DNA of 64,000 nucleotides from Phoronis australis. Its lineage: Eukaryota > Phoronida > Phoronidae. The notes below the pieces were generated by a model. That model had not been told where the DNA came from, ran no database searches, and saw only the letters and a list, made by a program, of their open reading frames with translations. Each line of letters starts with the position of its first letter. The stretch's first letter is position 1. The translations under genes were made by a program, and so were the position numbers. The DNA lies in NCBI GenBank assembly GCA_002633005.1, contig NMRA01000003.1:64001-128000 (forward strand), given 5' to 3'. Positions 25,853 to 38,500 of this stretch are shown piece after piece.

Positions 25853-28800
25853 AATCATTACCATATGCAGATTAGTTAGATTGCCATGCACCCAACATTC
25901 TGAATAATACATTTTTCAACTTTTTAACTCAAGCTTCTTGCATACATAAGGCAAATGTGCCTAATTTTTTAATAGATACAGCAGGAAATCTGTTGTACAC
26001 CAATATAGGCATGTCTTATATACTGTTTTTTGTATGCCACTTGTCTATTCTTTGTACTTTTGATATCTAAAAATAATAAATTCGTAAAACTGACTGGCAT
26101 GCTATTTAAAAAACTCACAAGCATATCATTCAGCAATCAGATAATCCCCGGCATGTGACGAGGGCTGAATAACAATAGGTCTAATATCATATGATTACTG
26201 AAACTATTGTCAGGAAGCGTTCATGAGCATTTTCAACAAGTAGGTGAAAATTCGGAATCATTGCTCTCTGAGAGGACTGATAAATATGATGATCAAACAG
26301 TAATATGTACAACAAGGCATTTCTGCATAAAATTCGACTCACTTGTTAAATCTGTGAATATTCCCACAATTATGTCTGGACTACACTTCTGACATTCATT
26401 TAGGGATACTAACTCGAGTTGAAACCGTCTTGCCAGTATCACACACATGACTAATGAATTATACACACAGAAAGAATTTGAGGCAATGTCAAAGTATAAT
26501 CCCTGACCAGTGAATTATTTTACATTGTAAAGAGTTTGTTAAAGTGATTTATTTCAAAATAATCTTCATTTTCAAAACAAAAATATTCACATGTACACAG
26601 TTACCTCAGCTCCAAATATTCACATGTACACAGTTACCTCAGCTCCAAATATTCACATGTACACAGTTACCTCAGCTCCAAATAACTGTTGAAAATATTT
26701 CTTAAGAACTTCATACACCATGAACTGAACAGCAGGGTTCACTACAAGAACTAACGAGGGCAGAGTCCCACTCCATAACGCAAGGAGACCCTCGCGTTTG
26801 GTAATGGTTACAAGAGCATCTACAAAAGATGAGAGCAATGCAAAGCGTTAAATTACATCCATGAGTGCAATGAAAACAATATGCCTTAGATATGTATAAT
26901 CAGTTCATGTAATTTGGCCCTCCATAACACTGTTTGATTCTACAGCATTAATCTTGAGATATGTTGGAGATGTTACACACAGAAGAGCACTTCCTAGTAC
27001 AGATGTGTGCAAATCAAGAAAAAGTTAAAATTCAGGAAAGATAAATTGTAAAATGCCAACAATTTCAGCTGTCACTTTTTAAGCAATAATTTTTTGAGAG
27101 TTTTTTCAAAGTCCTCCCGAGAAATGTTAGAAGTGTTGCGCACAGAAAAGGACTATTCTCTGAACGGACGCACCGACACCCAAACAAACACTCAGACAGA
27201 CAGAATGATGTCTACCACAACTACATTCCCTTTACCTCCAGTGAGGGGTGTAACGACGGGGGACTTTATTCATTAGTATGGCCTAAGTTACACAGTTATG
27301 ATGTTAACAAGATCGGTTCTGGATTGAGTGACAATGATCCCATGATGGACAGAATTTTCCTTATTGTATAAAAGATATTTTGAATTACATCAAACGTAAG
27401 ACCATCATGTGCCTAAAAGAGCTTTACTTTACCGAATATGCCTGCATATTTAGGAATTCTGGTCTCTTCATCGGTCTTCAGCTTTACACCTTGCAACTTA
27501 AGTCTGGTGTTCACAACCCACAGAGGAGTAGTGACAAGCACATTGACAATGCCTGAAAGTATTGACAACATGGTGAATGATCTGTGGCTAGGGAAACCCA
27601 TTTTTCAAGACTTCCATTAAAACCAGACAAGTGGTAGCGTGTCTCGTAGTAGAAAAAACGTGGAAATACTACCATGGAGGTCAGTTATAACTTGGCTGAA
27701 ATACTTCACAGTGCTTCAAATTATAGACAGTTCTATTCCATACTTGTGACCATCCCATACAGAAAGGTGTTGATATGCACACACTACACATGCCAAAATT
27801 ATCAGAAATGGACTGGAATTCTCCGTCATGATGCCTGAACGCAAGCAGAGTAGCTAGAATGACTCATCATGACAGGTCATAATGGGTTGTTACCCGTTAT
27901 TATGTGGAATCGGTAATTTGTCTGATTACTTTTGACGATTTATAGTAGTTTTACAAGTGATGAAAATATTACCAGCTATGGCAGCCAATAGCAGATTTCT
28001 CAGTGGTTGTTGGTGATTGGTGGCCTCCAAGAATATTGCTTTTAACCCGTTGTATGTGTAGAAGTAGACAAAGTTGGAAACGCACAAGCTGGAAACGACG
28101 GGGAACCAACCACGGTACAAAGCTGAACTAAAATACACAAGAAAACTATCATATATAGACAAGCTCAAATTCACCAAAAACTATGAATTAGCAATTATGC
28201 ACATTAAAATCGAATGGATGACATTGTCTACATTTGCTCTTTAAAATATTTGATTTTTTGGTTGCCAAGTTTATAGGTAGCAAACACACAAATTTGAGTA
28301 GCCAAACACTTTGAGTAGCCAAAGAGCCACAAGCCAAGGGCAGTGTAGACTAGTGTTTAACACTCGACTAAGTATAAAACGGAGTGCATCTTGTAAGTTA
28401 TTCATTTTTTCTAACATGCAACAAACTCAACAACAATTCTATGCAGCTAAATGACCAAATCCCGGCACTGATGAGGCTATCAGCTATGGGACTGTTAGAA
28501 ACATCAAAGTCTGCAGTGAATGTTGTGCACAACAAGACTAGAAGAGTACTACCGGTATGATAGTACAGTGATGCTCAACACTAACTGTTTATCTGTATTT
28601 TTGTTTGAAACAGTGAGAACAGTAAAATTAACAGAGTAACGGAATTGACCTATTGCCAGGATTTTGAGTGATGGCTTAACTGACCAATCAGAACACAGCA
28701 TTCTTGCCACACCTTCGATTCCAAGCCGCCATTTTACCCGACAAACAACACGGTGCCGGGTAAAACTTATAGTTTGTTTGTCGACATTTCTCAAGGGGCG

Positions 28801-30857
28801 GCGCTTGCAATAGGTCAATTGTTGATGGCAAGGAAGTAATTTAAATTGGAAGCTGCAATAATGTAATTACATTCCTTCCTCTGCCACAATCTCTTTAATA
28901 ATGAGCGGAGAAAACTTAGCTTGGCGATGGTCATCAACTAGAAGAAGAAACAATAAACCAACGTAAGCAACAGGTAAACACAGATTACCATTCATGCAGT
29001 TAAGTTCAACCAAAGAAAGTTACAATAACTACACACAATACGATTGTCAGGTAAACACAGATTACAATTCATGCAGTTAAGTTCAATCAAAGAAAGTTAC
29101 AATAACTAGTACACACAGTATGATTGACAGGGCACGTCCAACAGGTGTTGCAGAAACACAAAAATTAAAGGTAGTTAATATGCATGGTACGATCGTCATT
29201 AACTCGAAAAAGTAATCAGTGGTAAAAAAATGAAACTTCTATCTAGTCTAGATACATCACAGATTGATAATCTTCTCGGATTATAGTGGTAAACAGGATG
29301 TCTGAACCACAGAAAGTGTGTTTTCATACGAAGCCATACTGGCGTAATACAAATGGCAGAGCTTCCAGACAGTTTTAGATCACTAACTTGAACAACATAA
29401 AAACCTAATTGGGAGACAGAGAGCAAATTGGACAATAGTAGGTGGTGTGATGGTAATTATATCCATCCAAAAAGGAACATCTGTATGTGCCAGACCATGC
29501 ATTTGCTTCTGTGACAACTTTCATCATGGAATACTTTGCCAACAATGGGTACTTGGATATGTGGAGCCATCCAAAAGACAACAGATGGTGGAGAATCCCA
29601 GCATGAAACTCCGTCGCTTGTGACTTAACGGACAGGTCTGTGTTCTATGACAGCTGTAACTGTCCGAAATTTGACAGGTGGTGCCACATGTCTCCACATG
29701 CCCCTCTGTCGAGTTTCGTACATCTTTGAGCCACTCAATAGCCAACAATTATCTTGAGAAAAAATAAAACGGCAACCACAGGCTCCAGGAGCAACATCCA
29801 TACCACTACCAACCTTGGCGGTCAAAATTGCACTTTACAACGAGCGTGAGCCAGATTTATGCACAAAGGCAACATGGTTATACCAGTGAGCTCATTTGGT
29901 ACACCGACTAGCTCTGTAATTGAGTGCGTGTATTCTGATGACTCCTAAAAATGTTACTAACATTCAGTTCCACAGAAATCAATTATCCTGTCCAGTAAAG
30001 CTGATCACAACCTAACATTGGTTGGCTGTCTGATTCTGGGTATGTAATGAACCACGGACAATGAAGTGCGTGAATCCTACTCTGAGAATTATCAGCAGTG
30101 TATATGGAATGAGCAGTGGTCCATCATGTACTTCTCAGTCAAGTTTCAAAAATTTGTCAAACCAATTTTACAATAAACAACGAACACAGGACACCTTTCT
30201 AAAAACAGAAATAGCCAACAGAGGGTGCTATGATGATTGGACCCTTATGCATATTAGCACAATACTGCCATAACCGGTCATAGCTAAGATTCATCAAGAT
30301 CCACCGGGTGGTTCAAGAGATAATCAGATGACAACCCAAACTAATGGCAAACGGATTAAGAGTGCAAAATGCATTCAAAAACATTTTGTGGGTGCATAAA
30401 CATTCTTGGTAATAATGAGTAATAAGTGTTTACCTTGAAGTCGAAATCTCGCAGTATCAAGAGGGAAGAAAACAGTCATGGCAGTAACACTGCCCTGCAA
30501 CAAAAAATAACATGAAGTTTAAATTATGTACAGATATAATATCAAAATTAGTTTGAAGACACCAACGCTCAGCTAAAGATTAGAATAAATAGCTAACACT
30601 TTCTATTATAAAAATGGAATATCCACACATTCCCTTTTTGTGCCTGCTTTAACTTGAAACATTCAGAAGCGTTAAGCAAACAAAAAATTATGTTTACATC
30701 AGAATACAAATTACATGTTTTTCACAAGTGTTCAAAAATTTTTAAAACGAATGGAACTGTTTTGGAAGGAGGATGGCAAAAAAAGACGTGTTACCACTGC
30801 TCCAGACACTGCGTGCACCAGGTTTCCATAAGTGAACAAATCCTTGAGAGCAGCCAT
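22534..30857 (-). CDS. SLC25A17: SLC25A17 / PMP34 peroxisomal membrane carrier (complete, 9 coding exons)
   Basis: Coding exons in order: 30857-30795, 30494-30434, 28937-28871, 28127-27973, 27552-27433, 26819-26671, 25794-25696, 23369-23311, 22681-22534 (stop TAG). They join in phase to 921 nt, 306 residues against 307 in human PMP34. The family carries CoA, FAD and related nucleotides across the peroxisomal membrane. Three mitochondrial-carrier-family repeats are visible: signature FPLDTARFR (P32-x-D34-x-x-R37), degenerate TPLWVVNTR (125-132) and YPLQVIQS (229-235); the imperfect second and third motifs are as in human. [17 protein letters not shown] near the C-terminus is close to identical to human. 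The start ATG lies in an exon that begins at 30925 after an acceptor, giving 68 nt of 5' UTR; an upstream ATG there is followed at once by a stop. The first noncoding exon is not located. The donor of exon 26819-26671 lies in a triplicated 33-bp repeat. Confidence 0.95.
24430..25460. repeat. Interspersed repeat with internal tandem duplication (period about 452 bp)
   Basis: About 408 bp starting near 24432 recurs from 24884, including GATCCTGCAAACGGTTTGGG-like, GAGGCGCCACAGTA, GAGGGGTGGACG and GCCACTAGGGGGCACAC blocks. The array ends with GACGGACGG-rich sequence, then GACGGCATAATGCGTCCACA and GTGGGCGCATAATA. There is no ORF. A diverged copy lies at 1905-2195, and weaker remnants at about 27.10-27.25 and 30.22-30.40 kb. 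It sits in the SLC25A17 intron 23370-25695. Confidence 0.7.
25813..25850. repeat. (CAA)n microsatellite
   Basis: About 12 uninterrupted CAA units, 20 bp upstream (in transcript order) of the SLC25A17 exon that starts at 25794. Confidence 0.9.
26581..26679. repeat. 33-bp minisatellite, 3 exact copies, spanning an SLC25A17 splice donor
   Basis: Units 26581-26613, 26614-26646 and 26647-26679 are identical. On the minus strand each holds the last 9 nt of the exon (GGAGCTGAG), the donor GTAACTG and 17 nt of intron. The first unit in transcript order supplies the normal donor after 26671. Reading past it adds V-T-V-Y-M and then a stop, so use of the downstream donors would give a truncated protein. 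Confidence 0.95.
28971..29130. repeat. Two-copy tandem repeat, unit about 77-80 bp
   Basis: 28971-29047 and 29048-about 29127 share CAGGTAAACACAGATTAC, TTCATGCAGTTAAGTTCAA and AAAGAAAGTTACAATAACTA with few changes. It lies in an SLC25A17 intron. Confidence 0.75.
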
Positions 30858-31670
30858 GTAGACTTCAAATGGAGAACCGGTCTTGATATCAAACAACAAG
30901 GCTGACTTTCTTCTACTAGACCATCCTGTAAAGAAGACATTGTTATGACAGGTGTGTAGAAGGGAAAAAGAAATGATAGACAATTTATCCTTTCAGTTTC
31001 CATGATGCAAGCATTGCAACCGACACATAAACTACCAAACAAATCTAATGTAAAACAGACAAATACACGCTGTGTTAATAACATTTGCTGCCAGTTAAAC
31101 ATTCTCACACAGCTGTAAAATGAACGATTGCATAAAACAGTTATAAAATATGGAAACAAAATCTTTTTACACATGAAACCATCTCATGTTTCATTTTTTC
31201 ATTTGTTTTTGACCTCAAGTCAAGCCCCAGCCACGCACGTGCATTTGTCATGTCAAGAAGGTAAAGATATACTAAAACTGCAGTAACTCAGTGAAATTGT
31301 ATGAGCTTTACTTGTCTGCACTGATTCATCGAGACAACTTGGTGCTGTGCACTGCTGTCATTAGATTACATTTTATGGATAATTTGTTACGAACAGAGCT
31401 GCAAACATACCAAAACACACAAGCTGGAATTAGGAGACAAGGTACCAGCAACCATTACTTGGTTAGTCAGTTTTTCTCTGTGAGGCGTATGTGGTAACAC
31501 GGTGTCCGATTAGGTTCTCCGATGATTTGCTAGTTGTGTTTTTTAAAGATCAGTCAGAACATAAATGTGGCTTTCAATGACAATATATAGTAACAGAACC
31601 ATACCTGAAAGTTACATCTTTATTTCAGTAAAGAATTTGCAACAATCCATTGTACTTCCAATTACCGTCA

Positions 31671-32250
31671 GAGGCACTAAAGTCGTGAACGATCTTATTT
31701 CCTCTTCTGCGCGGTCCTGTTACATCTGGCGTTGAAGTTTCCAACGTTCGTCTGCTTAGGAACATCAAACGAATACCCAGACGTGTTCGTATTCACAATA
31801 TGATAACAAACAGTGAGTGAGTGGCTTCTTTTTTCAAATGTATCTTAAAAACAGCATATTTCACTAATTCACTTTTTTGTGCGTTTTTGGGATATATTTC
31901 CGAAGATATTTATCGTTCAGATTTACTCAAACACGCGCTCCAGGGGTAGCTTGAACAATGTATCAAAATGTCCAAGGGTCGGTCAAGTTTTGTAAGGCCA
32001 AAACAATAAAATACAGAGCGATAATTGATGCTGGGTTCTTAGTGTTTTACATGAACAACCTCATTGAAAACGTCTCTGCACATCAGTTAGGTGCAAAACA
32101 TATAACAATTTATTTCAATTGAAACTGAATTACTAAACAATGCAATGCATTTCTATGTCATCTAGAGTAACTGTAAGCACTGTAGTTGACTTGTGTGGTC
32201 ATACTTCGTGCATTTCCGTCTAAATGAAACGTTCACGACTTTAGGGCCTC
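31671..32250. mobile_element. Inverted-repeat element, 21-bp ends
   Basis: GAGGCACTAAAGTCGTGAAC at the left end matches the reverse complement of the right end (32230-32250) at 20 of 21 positions. The interior of about 540 bp has no ORF. No target-site duplication is clear; the N at 32258 lies 8 bp outside the right end and may hide one. Confidence 0.6.
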
Positions 32251-32439
32251 ATTCAAANCTTTGGCCTAACAGATGTCGGTTAGTGCCTGGGACAAATAGA
32301 TACATTGCATAAACAATCCCTGGGTTGCTTTTTGTTCCGTCTGAAGAAAATTTAATTTCGAAAATATCTTCTGAAAATGAACAAAAAAGTGCATTAGTAA
32401 AATCAACAAGTTTTTAAGTGGTCTCAAAAAAACAGTCGG

Positions 32440-32567
32440 TAAATGCATTAATTTTAGTCTCAGTTCTTCCACGCGTGTTTCTCCCGAGAGGTTAGTACCT
32501 AACGTGCAGACGAGCGTTCCAAATTGGAACGCTAAGTCCCGCGTGGCAGCGCTGCACGCGAAACAAG
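32440..32567. promoter_or_regulatory. Probable divergent promoter of INTS1 and SLC25A17
   Basis: This short stretch before the INTS1 ATG is visibly richer in CpG than its surroundings (for example ACGCGTG and GCGTGGCAGCGCTGC). It holds a perfect 21-bp palindrome AGCGTTCCAAATTGGAACGC(T) at 32513-32533 and a near-palindrome CGCGTGGCAGCGCTGCACGC at 32540-32560. The gene to the left reads away on the other strand. No TATA box is evident. The promoter role is inferred from position and base composition. Confidence 0.45.
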
Positions 32568-35500
32568 ATGGCGGACGACCTTTGGAGACTGACGACGAGA
32601 GGTAATCGGACTATACATGTTGATACAAGTTTCACGGCACGGTGACGAGCAGATCTACACTTGGCTTGACTGTAGCACGTCTACAACATTACCTACAGAT
32701 TCCAAAAATGTGGTCTGAAAGTACTGCCGTAAAACAAACTTTTTTGTAATTCTGTTTTGTGAGAGGGTTACCTGAAATCGCAGCAGATTTCTCAGTCGCT
32801 TCCCAGCAAAAGCGCAATGCTACTGGGCGCCGCCATTTTGAAGAAAATATCTACAGCCGAATTAGTGTGCGTTTCTCATCCCCTAACATCTATTCAAGCA
32901 CACACAATTCCTAATTCCTGAATATTCATGTAAATTTGTACCTCAAAATTGCTGATATATACCTGGTTTTCCTAAAATATTTAATTTCCAAGTACAAATT
33001 AGCCGCGGCTACAGCTCAAATATACAGTGCCATCTTAAGTCACTTTCAGTAAACACAGTCCCAGCGTTTTTGAAATAAACGTTTTATGTTTTAAATCGAA
33101 TAAATACATGCCAAAACTTAAAAAAGCTACTTTTAATTACCAAATATCCAGTCTTATACACAACAAATTCTAATTTTTATTTTAGCCTAATTGTAATAGC
33201 GCCCTCTGTTTTGACTTCGATGATGGCCGCTTCCATGGGATGCACTTTTAACTTAAAAGTTGTGTTCCTGTTTTAGTTTCTATGGTTATTTGTCCGTTCT
33301 TACACACACTTTCAAATGGATAGAAGCAAACTTCCTATAGGAAAAAGGCCAATGAAGGGCAAAGGTAACATTTGCACTTGGTTATTGCAGGATAACTTGT
33401 GTTATTCTTATATGTCGCTTGTCCCGAGTTAGTGGGCTTTCAGTTTCAGCGCCGTGAAATATAGCGTCACCTATTGGTCAGTTTCTGTTTTCGCCGATTT
33501 CTCAATCAAGTGGGTAATTGTTTACAATATGGCAATTGACCTACACATATGATTTTAGTTATTTTTAGTATCGTTCAATTCTGTCTATCGTTTTTCATTC
33601 CAAGAATTATATGAATGTGTCCCCTATCGCGTTTCCTCACTATTTTATCATCAAAATTCTGTTTGCACTATTTCCCAGCTGACACCGCCATGTTCGATCA
33701 ACTCAAGATTATAGTGTCACCTATTGCTAATAAATGAAACAGCACCTTCGACTCTGAATGATGTTCTTGCCGGCGCGAGATTCACCATAATGTTTTCCTG
33801 AGGTACACTAGCTGCAACATGGCGCAACATAGCCATAAGGCAGCAATTCATTTGACCCTTCTTCTACAAAATTTCCTGAAGTGATAAGTCTACCTTTTTC
33901 ATGAAATAGGACTTCAAAAACAAACCCTTATTTGCAGATTTTTGTTAGTGGATGTGTACCAGGGCCACCATAGGAGTTCGAACCCTTGGGGCTGTAACTC
34001 GGGCCTGGGGTCGACATGTCAGTTTGAACTCATAGAAGAGCGATGCACTGCAGAATGGTATTTGTGCCGGTAGATTAGTTCAGTTTTTGGCTGCTAGACA
34101 ACTCCTTTCATTCAACATGGCTTTATCTACCGGAAAATAGTGCAAGCAAAAATTTGATGATAAATACTAAGGGAATGGGGTAGGAGACATTTTCATGTAT
34201 TATTGGAATGATAACGATGCGAGGAATCGAACGATACCAAAATCATGTTCATAGGTCAATTCGTCATATTGTAAACAATTACTATCAACTGTTCTTGTTT
34301 GGCAGGATTGCGTACATGTCACTACAAATTATCGAAAGTGGTTTCACCTCCTCGTAAGTTTTTAGTATTTTAATACACAGCAAACCAAATTTCAGAACAA
34401 ACTTTGCTGCTGCAAAGCTGCCATCTTCTCCCGAGAGATTAGGAAAAGGCGCGTGCTCATGTCATGAGCATACACTGTTTTCAAAATAACAATAGACTTT
34501 TCTGTGTTTCTAATGATAGAAAATTATGCAAAAAATGACATTCATTAGACTGTTTTTCTCTTAAACGGCTGTTGACTTTCAGATTTTGCTTGCACTCCTA
34601 CCAGTGGTTAGTTCTACATGTTTCTATGAGTTTCACGACGAGTTGACGAGCAGAACTACGGCAACTACCCATGTGGTGTGAAATTTCGAGGTCTATTGGA
34701 ACTTAACACACAGTCATTCCTTGGCAATTATATCGCCTTGTAACGCTGCAAGCCTACAGGGGTGATACTAAACCCCATAAAAAATACTCATCCCAAAATA
34801 ACGTGAATAAAATCGAATGAAACATGCATACATACACATGGAGTTATAATAAACACATACCATGACTCTAGAGACACTTTAATCAATGTGATTTGAAGAT
34901 ATCCATGAAAATCTGTTGTGGTTCGCTCGAGCTTTTCTCACCGCCTCTCACCGTGTGCGCCTGTTGACAAAGAAATAGTCCAACGGACACAAATCTTACA
35001 ACTCCACCTGACATGTTCATATGCTATTTTTTGCAAGTGTCATGCACTAGGTCATGCACTTTGCTCAGTCTCGCGCTTGTCCTTGCCTTACTGACACAAC
35101 GTCAGTTGAAATACTTTATGATTATCGCGCGCAGTGAAAAAGTTGGTGACCAAAAAAAGTGTTGTCGGAATTCTTCGCCAAGGTCATCTTAATACCTGTA
35201 GACATACTTCATCGAAGATATGCTTAGCCTTAGATACAGGAAGGATCACTCAAAGAAAAATACGTTTTTTAAGTGATAGACAAGGTGAAAACGACTTATT
35301 CGGTGACTGTATTTCAGCTACTGCCCGTTCAAAAAACATGGGATGAAATTAGTACAGAAAGTGGTGGGGAGTATTGTAGCCCCTGTACAGCCAGCCGAGG
35401 GGCTATGTGTTGCCTAAGAGGTTGTTAGCTGTATTTTTGACATTAGCCTTCATACAACTATTAGTCAGTCAACTAGATAGTACTACTGGTACCTTGCCAA

Positions 35501-38500
35501 CTGGCCCCAGTAGAGACTGTGCTCATCCCATAGGCCCTCCATACACTGAAAGTTTTCTGGCAAATTATGCCTCATGATGATTAAACCATCAAAGTCATGG
35601 TGCACGTAGAGGGACACCTTAGGAAACTGATTAATGTCTTTAACTCTTCACAGCTTGAACAAATACTCCTACAATCAAACTTTTTTCGAACAGTCTTTTG
35701 TTCTGTTGCACAAATCAGCATCTGGTCTCTTTCATGCTGCTCGCATCAGAGGATATGACGTCATACCAGCCGGTTAGCTACCTATAGCTGAATGAAGACT
35801 GCTATCAAAATGCAGCTTAGAACCACTGTGTGTTTTGTTCCAATTGACCTTGAAATTTCACATCAATTGAGTCACGTCACCTGTTGCACAACTAGCAACA
35901 TGTAGAATGGGACTTAGGAGTCAACCGACACAACACGTTTCCAGATGCAGCCATTAAGTGAAAAAAACATCTAGTACACTTCATTTTTTTATTAATTCTC
36001 CTTTCAAAACAGTATGCTTGTGTCATGTGCAGGCAAGTCATGCATCATTTGCTCAATTTTTTGTGACATCCACCAATTTCTTTAAATTTCTGATTTAAAC
36101 GCCCATCTCAGGAGTAAGGACCCACCCCCTGATTTCCAGGCTCGCCAATTTAAGCGCCTGTGTCTATGATACTAATACTAACTAATAGATAATTTTGTTG
36201 AATGAGTGAAATTCTACTACAGTTCAGGTATTTGGCTGAATTTGCAGACTTGTCGTAACTTCCCTGCATTAGTACATAACCTTAACTTCTAATCTTGGTT
36301 CTCAAAATATTTTCTCTTTTCAGGCCATGCTCCTCCTGGGGATTTTATTGCTTTGGGTAAGGATATACTTTTTGATTGTGAGTGATAAGTGCTCTAATCT
36401 TACTGATTATACATATGTAACAAGTGCATGAATACCAACAGAACAAGATGACATTACTCTATATTAACAATAGGTGGCACACCACACAAGTTAAACATTA
36501 ACAACGTCTTCCCTGTTCCAAGAAAATCCAAAATGTTTGTGTTGTTTTATATCCATGAGTGGTGTCATGTAAGGCTCATTGATGAACTTTGAGAGACAGT
36601 TCAGTTGCAATGTGGTTAGAAGACTTCCATTTTCTGTTCATGTGAAATTTGTATCTTTTGTAATACTTTGCATTGTCTGTAACCAGGCATTCAGGGATGT
36701 TGTGGCATGCAAATATCGAGTTTAAGAACAGTGATTACTAATCTAATGCTACTATTGTTTTGGAGGACTTTTCATCTCAGTTAAGAGTAATATTTGGTTC
36801 AAATGACATAAACAGGACCTTCTTACCTTGCCAAAGGCTTGTTGTGTATTTCATGTGGCCACTTTGGTTGAAAGTACTTTCTAACAGTTTGTGCTCCACA
36901 CCGAGGTTGGTATTTGCAGATCCTCTACCACTTGAATGTTAAGCAGGCCCTCATCTGTGTGTTGGCCAGGGAATTCAAATGGACACCATGACTCAAATTT
37001 AGACACCCTAACTGGGACGCCTGTTGAGGATTTGGATGGCTTCAGTATTGGAAGCATTTTGCTCGATTTTATGCTATCAGGGAACTCATTGGCCTGTATG
37101 GAATAACAATATTCTTTTAAAATATGATGTTACAGACCCATATATCCACAGTAAAATAGCACACTTTCTTTGTGGGTCATAAAAAAGCGGTCATGAGTAA
37201 TTGATTATGAACACCCTGAGAAATTGGGGAACCCATTTTGGATGCCTTTTTTGAAGTCCTGGTTGAACCCCAGTATGCTAGAGAAAAAGTGACATAGGCA
37301 ACTTCAGCTGGCAAGGAGAAGACTTTTGAAGTCAGAATGTTTTTATGGCTTGGGCATATAATGTTGTGACTGCAGTGTTGTATTTTCAAAAACGTCATTA
37401 AATTAATATTGCAGGAAAGTCCAAATCAGGATCAGAGCCTGATGTTAGCCGCTTACAGTCCACGTCTGTTCAGCAGAAGAAACTTCTGGGACTTGGCAAA
37501 CGCGACAGTCCAACACCTCCTATCGGTGCAAGTCTTGTCTCTAAGAAGCCCAAGTTATCCAGTCAAACTTTCACCCCTTTGGGACGACAGGAAGGGAGAA
37601 GTCATTCTCCTGCATTGCTGGCCACGCAGTATGAAGAATATGCATTGGAATGTATGTTTAACACTAACAGACCTGTGTTGCATCAAAACTATCAGATATT
37701 TAGTTACAGCCTGTGGTTATGAAACTCTAGTCACTGAATTATATTGATAAAAAATAATTGCAGGCAGTGTGGTATATGTTGTACCAGATATGCGCAAGCC
37801 ACTCTGGTCAGCCCATCACACTGATCACCTGTAACCATTTTATGGCTTATTAAAACTGAGCTGAGAACCTAGATACCTGACTCAAAGGTATAGCAGTGTG
37901 CCTCAGTGGAATTCGAACCCACAACCTTGAATAAAGGAAGTACACACTTGTCCTACTAGGCCACACTGCTTCCTAAATATTTTGACTTGTCACAGGAACA
38001 TTTTCCAATATTCAACGGACTCTTCCATAAGTTCTTCACTTTGATGCAATTGAAAATTCGGCTATCGCGTGAAATTCATGCTATCAGTTGTGGTGACACT
38101 TGTTTACCTGCTGTTGAATGTTGTAGGTGAGACAGTAGACCTGCTGGAGAATATTCTGGAAGCTGAAGAGTGCGGAGATGATGAGAGGATTGAAGGCTTG
38201 CTGTGTGGAGCTGTGAAATCACTAAAGGCCAACCGCACTAAACCTGATCAAATACTTGTTCTTACTCTCATGTCCTTGGCCAAGACCAAGTCGTCAATGT
38301 TCCAGAGTGAGATAGTCTGTGATGTAAGTATCACTTTATAATGTTAGTATTTGGCAGCTGTTAAGTTAGTGCACAATGACTTGATACTGTTAAAATGTCT
38401 TATTTGCATATGCTTTACGCAGTACAATTTGCTTAAATTATTAACTACTTTCGTCCCTTGGAAAGATCCATTTTGTCCAGGAAACATTATGCATTGAAAT

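Larger units (their letters stand above)
30926..32567. other. Intergenic region between divergent SLC25A17 and INTS1
   Basis: No coding exon is seen. It contains the inverted-repeat element 31671-32250, an N at 32258 and a CpG-richer segment next to the INTS1 start. The 5' noncoding exon of SLC25A17 must lie here; candidate minus-strand donors are ACGTTAG|GTACTAAC near 32499 and CTGACG|GTAATT near 31667, neither proven. Confidence 0.5.

Noticed and set aside
30791-31174. 127-codon minus-strand ORF over the SLC25A17 start
   Set aside because: A different frame running through intron and 5' UTR; the carrier frame starts at 30857.
35134-35346. 70-codon ORF in INTS1 intron 1
   Set aside because: Unrecognised and isolated, without conserved residues; treated as chance.
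37409-37747. 112-codon ORF starting MQESPNQDQ
   Set aside because: It is the wrong frame of INTS1 exon 37415-37651; the in-phase frame matches the exon chain.
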